A DNA stretch of 64,000 nt from assembly GCA_900754745.1 (NCBI GenBank), contig CAAEEB010000096.1, positions 1-64,000 on the forward strand. Direction: 5' to 3'. The translations under genes were made by a program, and so were the position numbers. Source of the stretch: an uncultured Collinsella sp. GTDB lineage: Bacteria > Actinomycetota > Coriobacteriia > Coriobacteriales > Coriobacteriaceae. The notes beneath the pieces are model-generated. The model saw only the letters and a list, made by a program, of their open reading frames with translations. It ran no database searches and was not told the origin of the DNA. Numbering within the stretch: the stretch's first letter is position 1; the number at the start of each line of letters is the position of its first letter. This document shows positions 24,588-35,303 of the stretch, one piece after another.

Positions 24588-25469
24588 ATGAGCAATTGGC
24601 TTAAGCTCGAGGGCGATGTCTGCGCCGTGACTGGCGCGCTCGGCGGTATGGGCGTCGAGATTTGCCGCGAGTTCGCCCGCAACGGCGCCAACGTCGTCCT
24701 GCTCGACCTGGACGAGGAGAAGGTCAAGGCCGCTGCCGCTGACCTCGCTGCCGAGTTTGGCATCCACGCCGAGGGTTACAAGATGAACGCCACCGACGAG
24801 GCCGAGGTTCAGGCTGCCGTCGATGCCACCATCGCCGACTTCGGCCGCGTCGACGTTCTCGTCAACACCGCCGGCATCCTGCGCTTCGCAGCTATGGAAG
24901 ACCTGCCGCTGAGCGACTGGGAACAGGTGCTCAACGTCAACCTCACCGGTTACTTCATCACCTCGCAGCGCTTTGGTCGCGAGATGATCAAGGCCGGCCA
25001 GGGCCGCCTGGTGCACATCTCGACCGTCGCCAGCCACTCCCCCGAGACGTTCTCGGGCGTGTACAGCTCCACCAAGGCCGGCGTCAACATGATGTCCAAG
25101 ATGCTCGCCGCCGAGTGGGGCCCCTACGGTGTCCGCTCCAACTGCGTCGAGCCTTGCTTCGTTAAGACCCCGATGTCGGCCAATTTCTACGCCGACCCCG
25201 AGGTCGAAAAGAGCCGCAGCCGTCTGATCGCCACGCGCCGCATCGGCGAGGTCAGCGATATCGCCAACGCCGTCATGTTCCTGGCGTCCAAGCGCTCGGA
25301 CTTTACCACCGGCGATGCCATCAAGGTCGACGGCGGTTTCTCCAACATGATGGGCGACCTCACCGCCAAGCCCGGCGGCCGTCGCGCCTATGCCGACAAC
25401 TACCTCAAGAACAAGGGTGTCGAGCTTTGGTCCGATGAGTCCGGCGTCGCCAAGCCGACTGACCAGTAA
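24588..25469 (+). CDS. Short-chain dehydrogenase/reductase
   Basis: NAD(P)-dependent oxidoreductase of the SDR classical type, 293 residues. The cofactor motif is TGALGGMGVE (T-G-x3-G-x-G), acidic residues after beta-2 (LLDLDEE) favour NAD(H), and the catalytic set is N in NVNLTG, S in STVAS and Y-x3-K in YSSTK. It has an unusual tail of about 40 residues (GGRRAYADNYLKNKGVELW). GAAGGGAAG precedes the ATG. First gene of an operon with a permease and a Gfo/Idh/MocA protein, which suggests oxidation of a polyol, sugar acid or bile-type alcohol; substrate unresolved. Confidence 0.92.
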   Translation: MSNWLKLEGDVCAVTGALGGMGVEICREFARNGANVVLLDLDEEKVKAAAADLAAEFGIHAEGYKMNATDEAEVQAAVDATIADFGRVDVLVNTAGILRFAAMEDLPLSDWEQVLNVNLTGYFITSQRFGREMIKAGQGRLVHISTVASHSPETFSGVYSSTKAGVNMMSKMLAAEWGPYGVRSNCVEPCFVKTPMSANFYADPEVEKSRSRLIATRRIGEVSDIANAVMFLASKRSDFTTGDAIKVDGGFSNMMGDLTAKPGGRRAYADNYLKNKGVELWSDESGVAKPTDQ

Positions 25470-25535
25470 ACCAACCTGACAGGGAGGCCCCGCGGACACG
25501 CCCGCTCCTCCCCCGTATCGATCAGAAAGAGTCCA

Positions 25536-26792
25536 ATGGCTTCCACCAACTCCAACAAGGGTCGCGCCGTCGTGCTTTCCGCCGCGTGCGTCACCATGTT
25601 CTTCATCAGCTCCATCGCGCTGTATTCCGTCGTGAGCAAGAACCTGCTCGCCGTCTACCCCGAGTGGTCGAGCGCCCTTACCTGGGCTTTCCCGGTCTTT
25701 CAGACCATCATGGCCGTGACGGGCATCTTCGCCGGCCGTATCTCCGATAAGATCGGCCCGCGCAACGTCGTGATCGCCGCCGCCGTGTGCTACGGCGTGG
25801 GCTGGTTCATGTCCGGCACCGTCACCGAGCCGTGGCAGTTCTACCTGTGGTTCTCGCTCGTCGCCGCCGTCGGCAACGGCCTGGGCTACAACCCGGCGCT
25901 CACCACCGGCCAAAAGTGGTTCATCGACAAGAAGGGTCTCGCCTCCGGCATCACCCTGGCCGCTTCGACCGCCGGCCCCGCCGTGCTGTCCCCGGTGCTC
26001 GCTTCGCTGCTCATCCCGAGCCTGGGCATCTTTGACGCCCTCAAGGCACTCGGCGTCATCTTCTTTGTGACGATCGCCGCCTCCGCCCTGTTCCTGAAGG
26101 CCCCCGAGGCCGGTTGGCTGCCCGAGGGCTTCGAGGCCCCCAAGGGCGGCGCGCATGCCGGCACCTTCGGTGACCTCACCCCGGGCGAGATGGTCAAGAC
26201 CCCGCGCTTCTGGGTCCTCATCGTCACCTTCGCCTTTGCCGCCACCGCGGGCACCCTGCTCGTGGGCAAGGTTGCCTCCATCGCCGCCGTCCAGCTCTTC
26301 GCCGACCCCACGAGTGCCGCGGCCGTCGCCCTCGGCGGTGTGGTCGTCTCCGTCAACACCTGCGCCAACCTGGTCGGTCGTCTGTCCTTTGGCCAGATCA
26401 TCGACAAGCTCGGCGCCTATAAGTCGCTGCTCATCAGCCTTGTCGTCACCATCGTCGCGCTCGTCATCATGTCGATGAGCTTTACGCAGAGCATGTTCTT
26501 TGTGGCGCTCGCCCTGCTCGGCTTTAGCTTTGGCGCCCTGCTCGTCATCTACCCGCCGCTCACCGGAGGCGCCTTTGGCACCAGCAACATCGGCGTCAAC
26601 TACGGCATCATGTTTTTGGGTTACGCCGCCTCCACCTGGATCAGCCAGCCCATCACCGCCGTGCTGTATCACGCCGAGGCCGGCAGCGCCGCCTACCAGC
26701 AGTCCTTCTACGGTGCCATCGTAATCGCCGCAATCGCCGTCGTGCTCACCGTCTACATGATGGTCTCCGACAGCAAGAAGAAGTCCGCCTAG
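25536..26792 (+). CDS. OFA-type MFS transporter
   Basis: Membrane transporter of 418 residues with 12 predicted helices, of the oxalate:formate antiporter (OFA) subfamily of MFS. Supporting points are the conserved FAGRISDKIGPRNVV loop between helices 2 and 3, a glycine-rich helix (GNGLGYNPALTTGQKWF) and the second-half equivalent GRLSFGQIIDKLG. OFA members move small organic anions. It lies between the two oxidoreductases in the operon and is the likely entry or exchange route for their substrate. Oxalate itself is not implied, since no oxalyl-CoA enzymes are near. Confidence 0.88.
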   Translation: MASTNSNKGRAVVLSAACVTMFFISSIALYSVVSKNLLAVYPEWSSALTWAFPVFQTIMAVTGIFAGRISDKIGPRNVVIAAAVCYGVGWFMSGTVTEPWQFYLWFSLVAAVGNGLGYNPALTTGQKWFIDKKGLASGITLAASTAGPAVLSPVLASLLIPSLGIFDALKALGVIFFVTIAASALFLKAPEAGWLPEGFEAPKGGAHAGTFGDLTPGEMVKTPRFWVLIVTFAFAATAGTLLVGKVASIAAVQLFADPTSAAAVALGGVVVSVNTCANLVGRLSFGQIIDKLGAYKSLLISLVVTIVALVIMSMSFTQSMFFVALALLGFSFGALLVIYPPLTGGAFGTSNIGVNYGIMFLGYAASTWISQPITAVLYHAEAGSAAYQQSFYGAIVIAAIAVVLTVYMMVSDSKKKSA

Positions 26793-26801
26793 TTTTGCTT
26801 G

Positions 26802-26830
26802 ATGCGGCAAGGACCGCCCCCTTGCCGCAT
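26802..26830. repeat. Palindromic repeat, family A copy inside an operon
   Basis: Diverged copy (GATGCGGCAAGGACCG, then CCCCCTTGCCGCATTC) between the MFS and Gfo/Idh/MocA genes, 10 bp after the first stop. Within an operon it may stabilise the upstream mRNA, as REP elements do. Confidence 0.65.
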
Positions 26831-26859
26831 TCCACCGCCACCAGTATTAAGGAGTCGAA

Positions 26860-27900
26860 ATGTCTGAGCTCAACCCCGTCCGCATTGCCGTTATCGGCGC
26901 CGGCGCCATGGGCCGCAACCACATCCGCTTTGTCACCGAGGAGCCCGAGGCCGAGCTCGTCGCCATCGCCGACGCCTTTGAGGGCGCCCGCGCCACGGCC
27001 GAGGCCGCCGGCGTGCCGTTTTATACCGATCCCGCCCAGATGATGGACGAGGTCAAGCCCGAGGCCGTCATCATCGCCACGCCCAACGACCTGCACCTGG
27101 GCGTTGCCCGCGAGGCTGTGAAGCGCAACATCGTGCCGTTGGTCGAAAAGCCGATCTCCAACGACCTGGAGGACGCCCAGGCCTTCGCCGCCGAGGCCGA
27201 GACCGCTGGCGTGCCCGTGCTCGTGGGTCAGCACCGTCGCCACAATCCCTTCGTCAACAAGGCCAAGGAGATCATCGAGGCCGGCGAGCTGGGCAAGCTC
27301 ACCGTGTCGAGCTTCCACTACATGATCTATAAGAATGACGAGTACTTCGATGTCGAGTGGCGCCGCAAGAAGGGTGCCGGCCCGATCCTGGTCAACCTGG
27401 TGCACGACGTCGACCTGCTCCGCTACCTGCTGGGCGAGCCCGTTGCCGTCCAGGGCATGCAGTCCAGCGCCGCCCGCGGTTTTGAGACCGAGGACTCCGC
27501 CGTGGTCAACGTCCGTTTTGCCGATGGCGCGCTTGCGAGCATGACCATCTCCGACGCCACCGCCAGCCCCTGGAACTGGGAGGCCACCGCTCGCGAGGAT
27601 CCGCAGTACCGCCCCTTCGACGCCGACGCCTACTTTATTGGCGGAACCTTGGGTGCCCTTTCGCTGCCCCGCCTGCACCAGTTCTCCTACGACGGAGCCT
27701 CCAACTGGCACAAGCCGCTGCAGATGGAGATTCCGGCCGTCGACCCGGCGCTGCCGCACAAGATGCAGCTCAAGCACTTTGTGAAGGTCGTTCGCCGCGA
27801 GGTCGAGCCCGTCGTGACCCCCGCCGACAACGTTAAGACGCTCACGCTGCTTAACGCCATCAAGGAGGCCGCCGAGACCGGCCAGCTCGTCGAGCTGTAA
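26860..27900 (+). CDS. Gfo/Idh/MocA family oxidoreductase
   Basis: NAD(P)-dependent dehydrogenase, 346 residues, of the glucose-fructose oxidoreductase/inositol dehydrogenase family. The Rossmann motif is VIGAGAMGRNH at the N-terminus, the conserved EKP (LVEKPIS) lies near residue 97, and the C-terminal alpha/beta domain follows (HRRHNPFV, FHYMIY, WRRKKGAGPILVNLVHDVDLLRYLLGEP). Last gene of the LysR-adjacent operon, followed by a terminator at 27974. The family acts on sugars, inositols or their acids; paired with the SDR it may run a two-step oxidation. Confidence 0.9.
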   Translation: MSELNPVRIAVIGAGAMGRNHIRFVTEEPEAELVAIADAFEGARATAEAAGVPFYTDPAQMMDEVKPEAVIIATPNDLHLGVAREAVKRNIVPLVEKPISNDLEDAQAFAAEAETAGVPVLVGQHRRHNPFVNKAKEIIEAGELGKLTVSSFHYMIYKNDEYFDVEWRRKKGAGPILVNLVHDVDLLRYLLGEPVAVQGMQSSAARGFETEDSAVVNVRFADGALASMTISDATASPWNWEATAREDPQYRPFDADAYFIGGTLGALSLPRLHQFSYDGASNWHKPLQMEIPAVDPALPHKMQLKHFVKVVRREVEPVVTPADNVKTLTLLNAIKEAAETGQLVEL

Positions 27901-27973
27901 TGCCTTAAGAGCGGCCGCGGCAGAAACCCCATGCCGAACCCCTCGGTCCGCCACAAATATGCCCCTCTTCTTT

Positions 27974-28008
27974 GCCCCGCGAGCAGCCTCCTGCCCGCGG
28001 GGCTTTTT
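27974..28008 (+). terminator. Rho-independent terminator
   Basis: GCCCCGCG pairs with CGCGGGGC, followed by TTTTTG. It closes the SDR/MFS/Gfo operon. The 411-bp gap at 27901-28311 also holds the family F inverted repeat. Confidence 0.85.
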
Positions 28009-28079
28009 GCTACCTTAACGACGATTTTTCTGGGGCGGGGGCTATTTTGCACCTCGGCTTGATTCGTTCGCCACCAAAT

Positions 28080-28218
28080 GGGCCTATCTACTACGTTTAA
28101 CCGATTACCCTCAACCATGCCGAATTTCGCGAAATTAAAACCGCAGGTAGACGGCTTGCCGATTTTCGGAAAACCGGGGGATGGTCGACCCATACGGTTC
28201 AAACGTAGTAGATAGGCC
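28080..28218. repeat. Long inverted repeat, family F
   Basis: GGCCTATCTACTACGTTT (28081-28098) is matched by its exact complement ending at 28217, with partial pairing further in (CCG/CGG). The ~100-nt interior contains AATTTCGCGAAATT and other small palindromes. It lies in the gap between the oxidoreductase operon and tex and could be a structured RNA. Confidence 0.75.
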
Positions 28219-28311
28219 CCTTTCGTGGCGCAACCCCAAAACAGTCTTTTGGGACGGGTGGTATCCTTGGTAGCCCTGTGCTGCAAACGCACCTTAAACG
28301 CAAGGAGTCCC

Positions 28312-30459
<2,148 letters not shown>

Positions 30460-30470
30460 ACCGCCAAAGC

Positions 30471-30684
30471 AAAGGTACCCCCGCCTGCGACGTGCAAAAT
30501 CGCGAGTATTCTGCAATTTCCGCCGCCCCGAACGCCCCTCAGAGGCAATAAAGTCAAAAACAGCCCCCGTTTTAGCGTCGTCAGAGCCAAAACGGGGGCT
30601 GTTCCGTGCTTCAGCTAGCTGGTAAAAGCCTTTACCTTGCTGAATACTCTCAATTTTGCACGGCGCAGGCGGGGGTACCTTTGT
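30471..30684. repeat. Long inverted repeat enclosing the tex terminator, family E copy 1
   Basis: Arms of ~45 bp (30471-30515 and 30639-30684) with about 85% match; each includes GGTACCCCCGCCTGCG-like sequence and a core GTGCAAAATCGCGAGTATT. The tex terminator sits in the interior. A related core pair occurs at 57558-57584/57734-57764. Confidence 0.75.
30559..30603 (+). terminator. Terminator of tex
   Basis: AACAGCCCCCGTTTT pairs with AAAACGGGGGCTGTT, a long GC-rich stem, followed by CC; the T-run is short. Confidence 0.75.
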
Positions 30685-30738
30685 CCACGGCAGAATATGG
30701 AAGCCAATCACCAGCCTACCGGCAAGTTCGTGTCGGCA

Positions 30739-30810
30739 GCCCCGGCCTTTCCTTTGCCTAGCGCGACCCTCGCGAAGCGCGTGAGCGATAGGGAAAGGAA
30801 AGGCCGGGGC
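30739..30810. repeat. Long-armed inverted repeat, 21-bp arms
   Basis: GCCCCGGCCTTTCCTTTGCCT (as 30739-30759) is complementary, with one mismatch, to 30790-30810. The 30-nt interior itself folds (CTCGCGAAGCGCGTGAG). It lies 30 bp from the end of fsa and may be its terminator. Confidence 0.85.
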
Positions 30811-30840
30811 GAACAACCCGCGGCGTAGCCAGTGTTCGCG

Positions 30841-31545
30841 CTACGGCAGGATATGGAAACCGAGCAAGGCGATATCCTTGGCAAAGCCGCGCACGGTGTC
30901 GAGCGAGACCTCGTACGGGTCACGGCCGATGTTCTTGCGCTTGGCCAGGATGCTGTTGGGCACCGTAATAATCTGGCAACCGCAGGCTTCGGCCTGATAG
31001 ATGTTGATGAGCTCGCGCGTGGATGCCCACAGGACCTCGCAGTTGGGCTTGACGGCGGCCTTCTTAACCGACTCCGTCACAAACGGAATGGGATCGACGC
31101 CGGTATCGGCAATGCGGCCGGCAAAGAGCGAGATGATGGACGGCGTCTCGGCGTCAACGGCCTCGACCATCTCATCGACCTGTGTAGGCGTAAAGATGGT
31201 GGTGACGTTGACCTTGATGCCGTCGGCCGAAAGCTTGCGGACCAGCTCAGCGGTGGACTCGCCCTTGGTGGTCACGCACGGAATTTTGACGTAGACGTTC
31301 TCGGCCCAGGTAGCGATCTCGCGAGCCTCGACCTCCATGGTCTCGACGTCGTCGGCAAAGACCTCAAACGAGACGGACACATCGGTGATGTGAGCCAGGA
31401 CCTCTTTGGCAAACGCGCGGTAATCCATCACGCCGCCCTTCTTCATAAGGGACGGGTTGGTCGTGAAACCCTGAACGTTGCCGTTCTCGTACATGTCGAG
31501 CATGCCTTCGAGGTTTGCACCGTCAGCGAACACCTTGATTGCCAT
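30841..31545 (-). CDS. fsa: Transaldolase / fructose-6-phosphate aldolase-like
   Basis: Small class I aldolase of the FSA/TalC branch, 234 residues, against ~220 for FSA and >300 for classical transaldolase. Conserved pieces: IKVFADGANLEGM, GFTTNPSLMKKGG, VYVKIPC (the Schiff-base lysine), VNVTTIFTPTQ and AGRIADTGVDP, plus CEVLWASTRELINI. It could interconvert fructose-6-phosphate with glyceraldehyde-3-phosphate and a three-carbon ketose, or transfer such units in the pentose phosphate pathway. The start at 31545 is preceded by AAAGGAATC. It is not in an operon. Confidence 0.85.
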   Translation of the reverse strand: MAIKVFADGANLEGMLDMYENGNVQGFTTNPSLMKKGGVMDYRAFAKEVLAHITDVSVSFEVFADDVETMEVEAREIATWAENVYVKIPCVTTKGESTAELVRKLSADGIKVNVTTIFTPTQVDEMVEAVDAETPSIISLFAGRIADTGVDPIPFVTESVKKAAVKPNCEVLWASTRELINIYQAEACGCQIITVPNSILAKRKNIGRDPYEVSLDTVRGFAKDIALLGFHILP

Positions 31546-31738
31546 CTGCCTGATTCCTTTCGCTAGCATACGGCCGATAAACTGCTAAACACTTTACCTA
31601 CGTTTATCAAGGCGTGAGCTGCGGTTTTTTATCTTCTCGGCGAACGGTATAAACACCTCAGTGTTTGGATTGATAAATCGATTGAGCATGCAAAAGCAAA
31701 GAGTCGCAGTTTGAGCAAACGTCAGAACGCGGGATTCA

Positions 31739-32566
31739 TTAGATGAGGCCGAAATGCTGCATCGCTGTGACGGTACCGTCGTGCGCGACATCGTCGGTCA
31801 CGTAGTCGGCGAGCGCCTTGACCTCGGGCATGGCGTTGCCCATGGCGACAGCCGTCTCGACGGCAGCGAGCATGCCCAGGTCGTTGCCCGAATCGCCAAA
31901 GCCAAAGGTGCGCGCATTTCCCTCGCGGCCCAGATACGTCAGCGCTCGCGCCACGCCCACGCCCTTGTTGATGCCCTTGGGGCTCAGCTCGCGATTCTGG
32001 CCACCGGTGTTGCAGGCCTCAAAATAGCGCTCGATAAAGCCGTCATCGTTGGCTACGCGAGCCAAACTGGGCACATTGAGGCATACCTTGCCCACGCGCA
32101 GACTGCCGTCGACGCGCATTTCCTCGGCGCTGTGCACCACAGAAGTGCCGATCAGAGACGACTGCTCAACGCCCGCGGGTTCCAGGGCAAAAGTAGCAAC
32201 GTTGGTCTCGAAAAAGGCCTCAATCCCTGCCGCGGCCATACGGCGTGCAAGCTCCTCGACAACGTCCTCGTCAAAGCAGTCCTCGTGTACCACGCGGCCC
32301 TCGACCTCGAGCGTGGCTCCCGCCATGGCAACGACACCCGCAGGCTCCAAAGCACGCAGGCCATCGGCAATCAGCCACAAGGGACGACCCGTGCAGATAA
32401 ATGCTTGGTGGCCCGCATTGCGCAGACGGCCAAATGCATCGACAACGGCCTTCGACGGGTGGACCGCATTGAAGTCCTTATCGGTCATATCGTCGGGATC
32501 GAACGACGTCAGCGTGCCGTCCACGTCAAAAAAGAGCACAGCGGGTTCGGGACACGCATCAATCAT
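31739..32566 (-). CDS. HAD family hydrolase, Cof type (IIB)
   Basis: Phosphatase of the haloacid dehalogenase superfamily, 275 residues. Motif I is FFDVDGTLTSF (nucleophile and acid Asp), motif II CTGRP, motif III region KGVGVARA and motif IV FGDSGNDLGML, the order and cap size of Cof subfamily IIB. AAAGGAAC precedes the ATG at 32566. Such proteins dephosphorylate sugar phosphates or cofactors, often with loose specificity. Monocistronic, divergent from rlmKL with a 75-bp gap. Confidence 0.9.
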   Translation of the reverse strand: MIDACPEPAVLFFDVDGTLTSFDPDDMTDKDFNAVHPSKAVVDAFGRLRNAGHQAFICTGRPLWLIADGLRALEPAGVVAMAGATLEVEGRVVHEDCFDEDVVEELARRMAAAGIEAFFETNVATFALEPAGVEQSSLIGTSVVHSAEEMRVDGSLRVGKVCLNVPSLARVANDDGFIERYFEACNTGGQNRELSPKGINKGVGVARALTYLGREGNARTFGFGDSGNDLGMLAAVETAVAMGNAMPEVKALADYVTDDVAHDGTVTAMQHFGLI

Positions 32567-32641
32567 ATGGGTTCCTTTCGAGGATAAGGGCAAACGAAGC
32601 ATCCATCATATAATGGAGCGACGCAACCAGAGAGGTCACCC

Positions 32642-35209
32642 ATGGAATTTTACGCAAGCTGCCCCGAGGGCTTTGAGTCCGCACTCGCCGATGAGCTTAA
32701 ACGCCTCGGGCTTTCGCATGTCCGCCGCCTGAAGGGCCGCGCCACGTTTGAGGGCGAGCTCGAAGAAGGCTACCGCGCCTGTCTATGGTCGCGCCTGGCG
32801 AGCCGCGTGTTCGTGGTACTCGGACGCTTTGAGGCACAGGATGCCGACGAGCTGTACGATAGCGTTTACGACATCGCCTGGGAGACCATCATCCGCCCCG
32901 GCGCCACCATCGCCATCACCGCCCGCGGCGTGACCGAGCAGCTGCGCAACACGCGCTTCTCTGCCCTGCGCGCCAAAGACGCGCTGTGCGACCGCCTGGC
33001 CGAGACCACGGGCCGTCGCGCCGATGTCGATGCCGCCGACCCCGACGTTCACCTGCTGCTTTCGCTGCGCCAGCGTCGCGCGAGCATCAGCCTGGACCTT
33101 TCGGGCGATCCGTTATTCAAGCGCCTGCCGCCCGCAGCGACCCGCGCCGGCGAGGGCTCGCACGTGCTGCGCCCCGACTACGCCGCCCTGGTGCTTTCGC
33201 AGGTCGGCTGGACCACGCTGTGCGAGCGCGAGCTAACGGCCGACGATTACGAGAACGAAGCCCTGCCCACGCTGGTCGACGCCTCGTGCGCCGGCGGCGG
33301 CCTGCTGCTGGAAGCCGTGAATATCCTAACCGACCGCGCCCCGGGGGCCGCCCGCGAGCGCTGGGGCTTTGAGGGCTGGCAGCTGCACGACGCCGCCCTG
33401 TGGGAGCAGCTGCTTGCCGAGGCACGCGAGCGCGAGGCGGCAGCACGCGAGCGGCAGGCACGCATCGTGGCCGTGGATGTTGACCCCGCCGCCCGCAAAA
33501 CCGCTGAGCGCATGGTCAAGTGCGCCGGCTACAAGCGCTTTGTCGATTTTTGCGCCGCTAAGTCCGCGACCGTACTGGACCACGCGGGCGCCGTCGCCGG
33601 TGCCGCCGTGGTCGCGGATACGACCGAGACACCGCTGTCGCTTATGCACGACGCCATGACGCTCATCGGCGAGCTGCACCGCGCGCCCGAGCTCGCTTCG
33701 GCGCCGGTCGCCGCGCTCACCCGCGACGGATTGCTGGCCCGCGCGCTCCACGCCGAGCCCGAGCGCGCGATCGCCGTCATGCCCAACAACGAGGAGGCGA
33801 CCGTCGAGGTCTGGCCTTCGCTCGAGCAGGCCGCCGCGGCGTTTGAGGCTTCGACCAGTGCGGATGCCGAGGCCGAGGTCACGGATGCCGACGAAGTCAA
33901 CGACAACGCCGCCGACACCCCCATGCTCGAGCCTGCCGCCACACTCGACCTGGGCGACGGCAAGCCACTGCCCGTGCTCATCCCGGAGTCGGAGCAGTTC
34001 GCCAACCGCCTGCGCAAGAATGCCCGTCTGCGCCGCAAGTGGGCCAAGCGCGAGGGCGTGAGCTGCTACCGCGTCTACGATGCCGACCTGCCCGATTACT
34101 CCGCCGCCATCGACCTGTACGAGGGCTGCCCGCAGACGCCGGGCCGCTGGCTCGTCATCGCCGAATACGCCGCGCCCAAGACCATCGACCCCGCACTAGC
34201 CCAGGCCCGTATGCTCGACATCTTGGCCATCGCGCCGCGCATCCTGGATGTTCCGGCCGAGCACGTGCACGCCAAGGCCCGCATGCGTTCGCGCGGCGGC
34301 TCGCAGTACGGCAAGCAGGGCGCCGGCAAGGGCGGATCGGGCGAGCGCGCCAACATCGCTCGCCGTCGCCTGCCGCTCATCGAAGAGGGTGGACTCACCT
34401 TTGCCGTCAACTTTGACGATTATCTGGATGTGGGCATCTTCCTGGATCACCGCGTCACCCGCAACCTGGTGCGCGAGCACGCCAAGCAGGCGCGTCGCTT
34501 CCTCAACCTGTTTGCCTATACCGGCACCGCCACCTGCTACGCGGCGGACGGCGGCGTCGAGGAGACCGTGACGGTCGACCTCTCCAACACCTACCTGGAC
34601 TGGGCCGAGCGCAACATGCGCCAAAACGGCTTTGTGGGACCGCAGCATCACTTTGTGCGCGATGACGTGCTCGCCTGGATTCGTGACCAGCGTCAGACGC
34701 GCAACCGCTGGGACCTGATCTTTGTCGACCCGCCCACGTTCTCGAACTCGTCCAAGATGGGCCGCCGTACCTGGGATGTCCAGCGCGACCATGTTGAGCT
34801 GTTGGCCGGCGTATCGCGCCTGCTCGCGCAGGGCGGCCATGCCATCTTTAGCTGCAACCTGCGCGGCTTCCGCCCCGAGACGCGCAAGCTCGCGCGCGCG
34901 GGCGTCGTGCTGGAGGACATTACGGCACAGACCATCCCCGAGGACTTCGCACGCAACCAGAAGGTGCACCATTGCTATATCGTGCGCCGCCTGCCCATCG
35001 AGGACGCCATGGCCGAAGTCGGCTTTAGCGCCGAGGAGATTGCAGAGCGAACCGAGGAACTGCGCAATCCCGAAGCCCGCAAGCCCCGTGCGGCAGTACC
35101 CGCGCACGCGCAGGCCAGCAACGGCAAGTCCAACCTTGCCGGCAAACCCTCCCCCGCCGGCAAGCCCAAAAAGAAGAAGTTCTACGCCAGCAAGCCCAAG
35201 GGCAAATAG
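32642..35209 (+). CDS. rlmL: 23S rRNA (guanine) methyltransferase RlmKL-like, with degenerate RlmL half
   Basis: An 855-residue two-domain protein as in RlmKL. The N-terminal part carries a THUMP domain and YASCPEGFESALADEL, then an RlmL-like fold. Its SAM block has become DASCAGGGLLLEA and the NPPYG catalytic motif is not found where expected; an acidic, alanine-rich stretch (residues ~340-435) lies there instead. The C-terminal RlmK half keeps FLNLFAYTGTATCYAADGG and VDPPTFSNSSKM, matching active m7G2069-type enzymes. A basic Lys-rich tail ends the protein. So it may only perform the RlmK reaction, with the N-half binding RNA. No partners; a convergent kdpE follows. Confidence 0.86.
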   Translation: MEFYASCPEGFESALADELKRLGLSHVRRLKGRATFEGELEEGYRACLWSRLASRVFVVLGRFEAQDADELYDSVYDIAWETIIRPGATIAITARGVTEQLRNTRFSALRAKDALCDRLAETTGRRADVDAADPDVHLLLSLRQRRASISLDLSGDPLFKRLPPAATRAGEGSHVLRPDYAALVLSQVGWTTLCERELTADDYENEALPTLVDASCAGGGLLLEAVNILTDRAPGAARERWGFEGWQLHDAALWEQLLAEAREREAAARERQARIVAVDVDPAARKTAERMVKCAGYKRFVDFCAAKSATVLDHAGAVAGAAVVADTTETPLSLMHDAMTLIGELHRAPELASAPVAALTRDGLLARALHAEPERAIAVMPNNEEATVEVWPSLEQAAAAFEASTSADAEAEVTDADEVNDNAADTPMLEPAATLDLGDGKPLPVLIPESEQFANRLRKNARLRRKWAKREGVSCYRVYDADLPDYSAAIDLYEGCPQTPGRWLVIAEYAAPKTIDPALAQARMLDILAIAPRILDVPAEHVHAKARMRSRGGSQYGKQGAGKGGSGERANIARRRLPLIEEGGLTFAVNFDDYLDVGIFLDHRVTRNLVREHAKQARRFLNLFAYTGTATCYAADGGVEETVTVDLSNTYLDWAERNMRQNGFVGPQHHFVRDDVLAWIRDQRQTRNRWDLIFVDPPTFSNSSKMGRRTWDVQRDHVELLAGVSRLLAQGGHAIFSCNLRGFRPETRKLARAGVVLEDITAQTIPEDFARNQKVHHCYIVRRLPIEDAMAEVGFSAEEIAERTEELRNPEARKPRAAVPAHAQASNGKSNLAGKPSPAGKPKKKKFYASKPKGK

Positions 35210-35214
35210 ACAAA

Positions 35215-35278
35215 GTTGCGGTGGAATAGTTCCTAAAAAGCCTGGTAAAGGCACAAACAGGAACTATTTCACCGCAAC
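35215..35278. repeat. Palindromic repeat, family B copy 2
   Basis: GTTGCGGTGGAATAGTTCCT (35215-35234) pairs with 35259-35278 around a small GCCT...AGGC hairpin. It lies between the convergent rlmKL and kdpE ends, and may terminate both. Confidence 0.85.
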
Positions 35279-35303
35279 TCATATTGGGATGGTGGTTGGC
35301 GAT

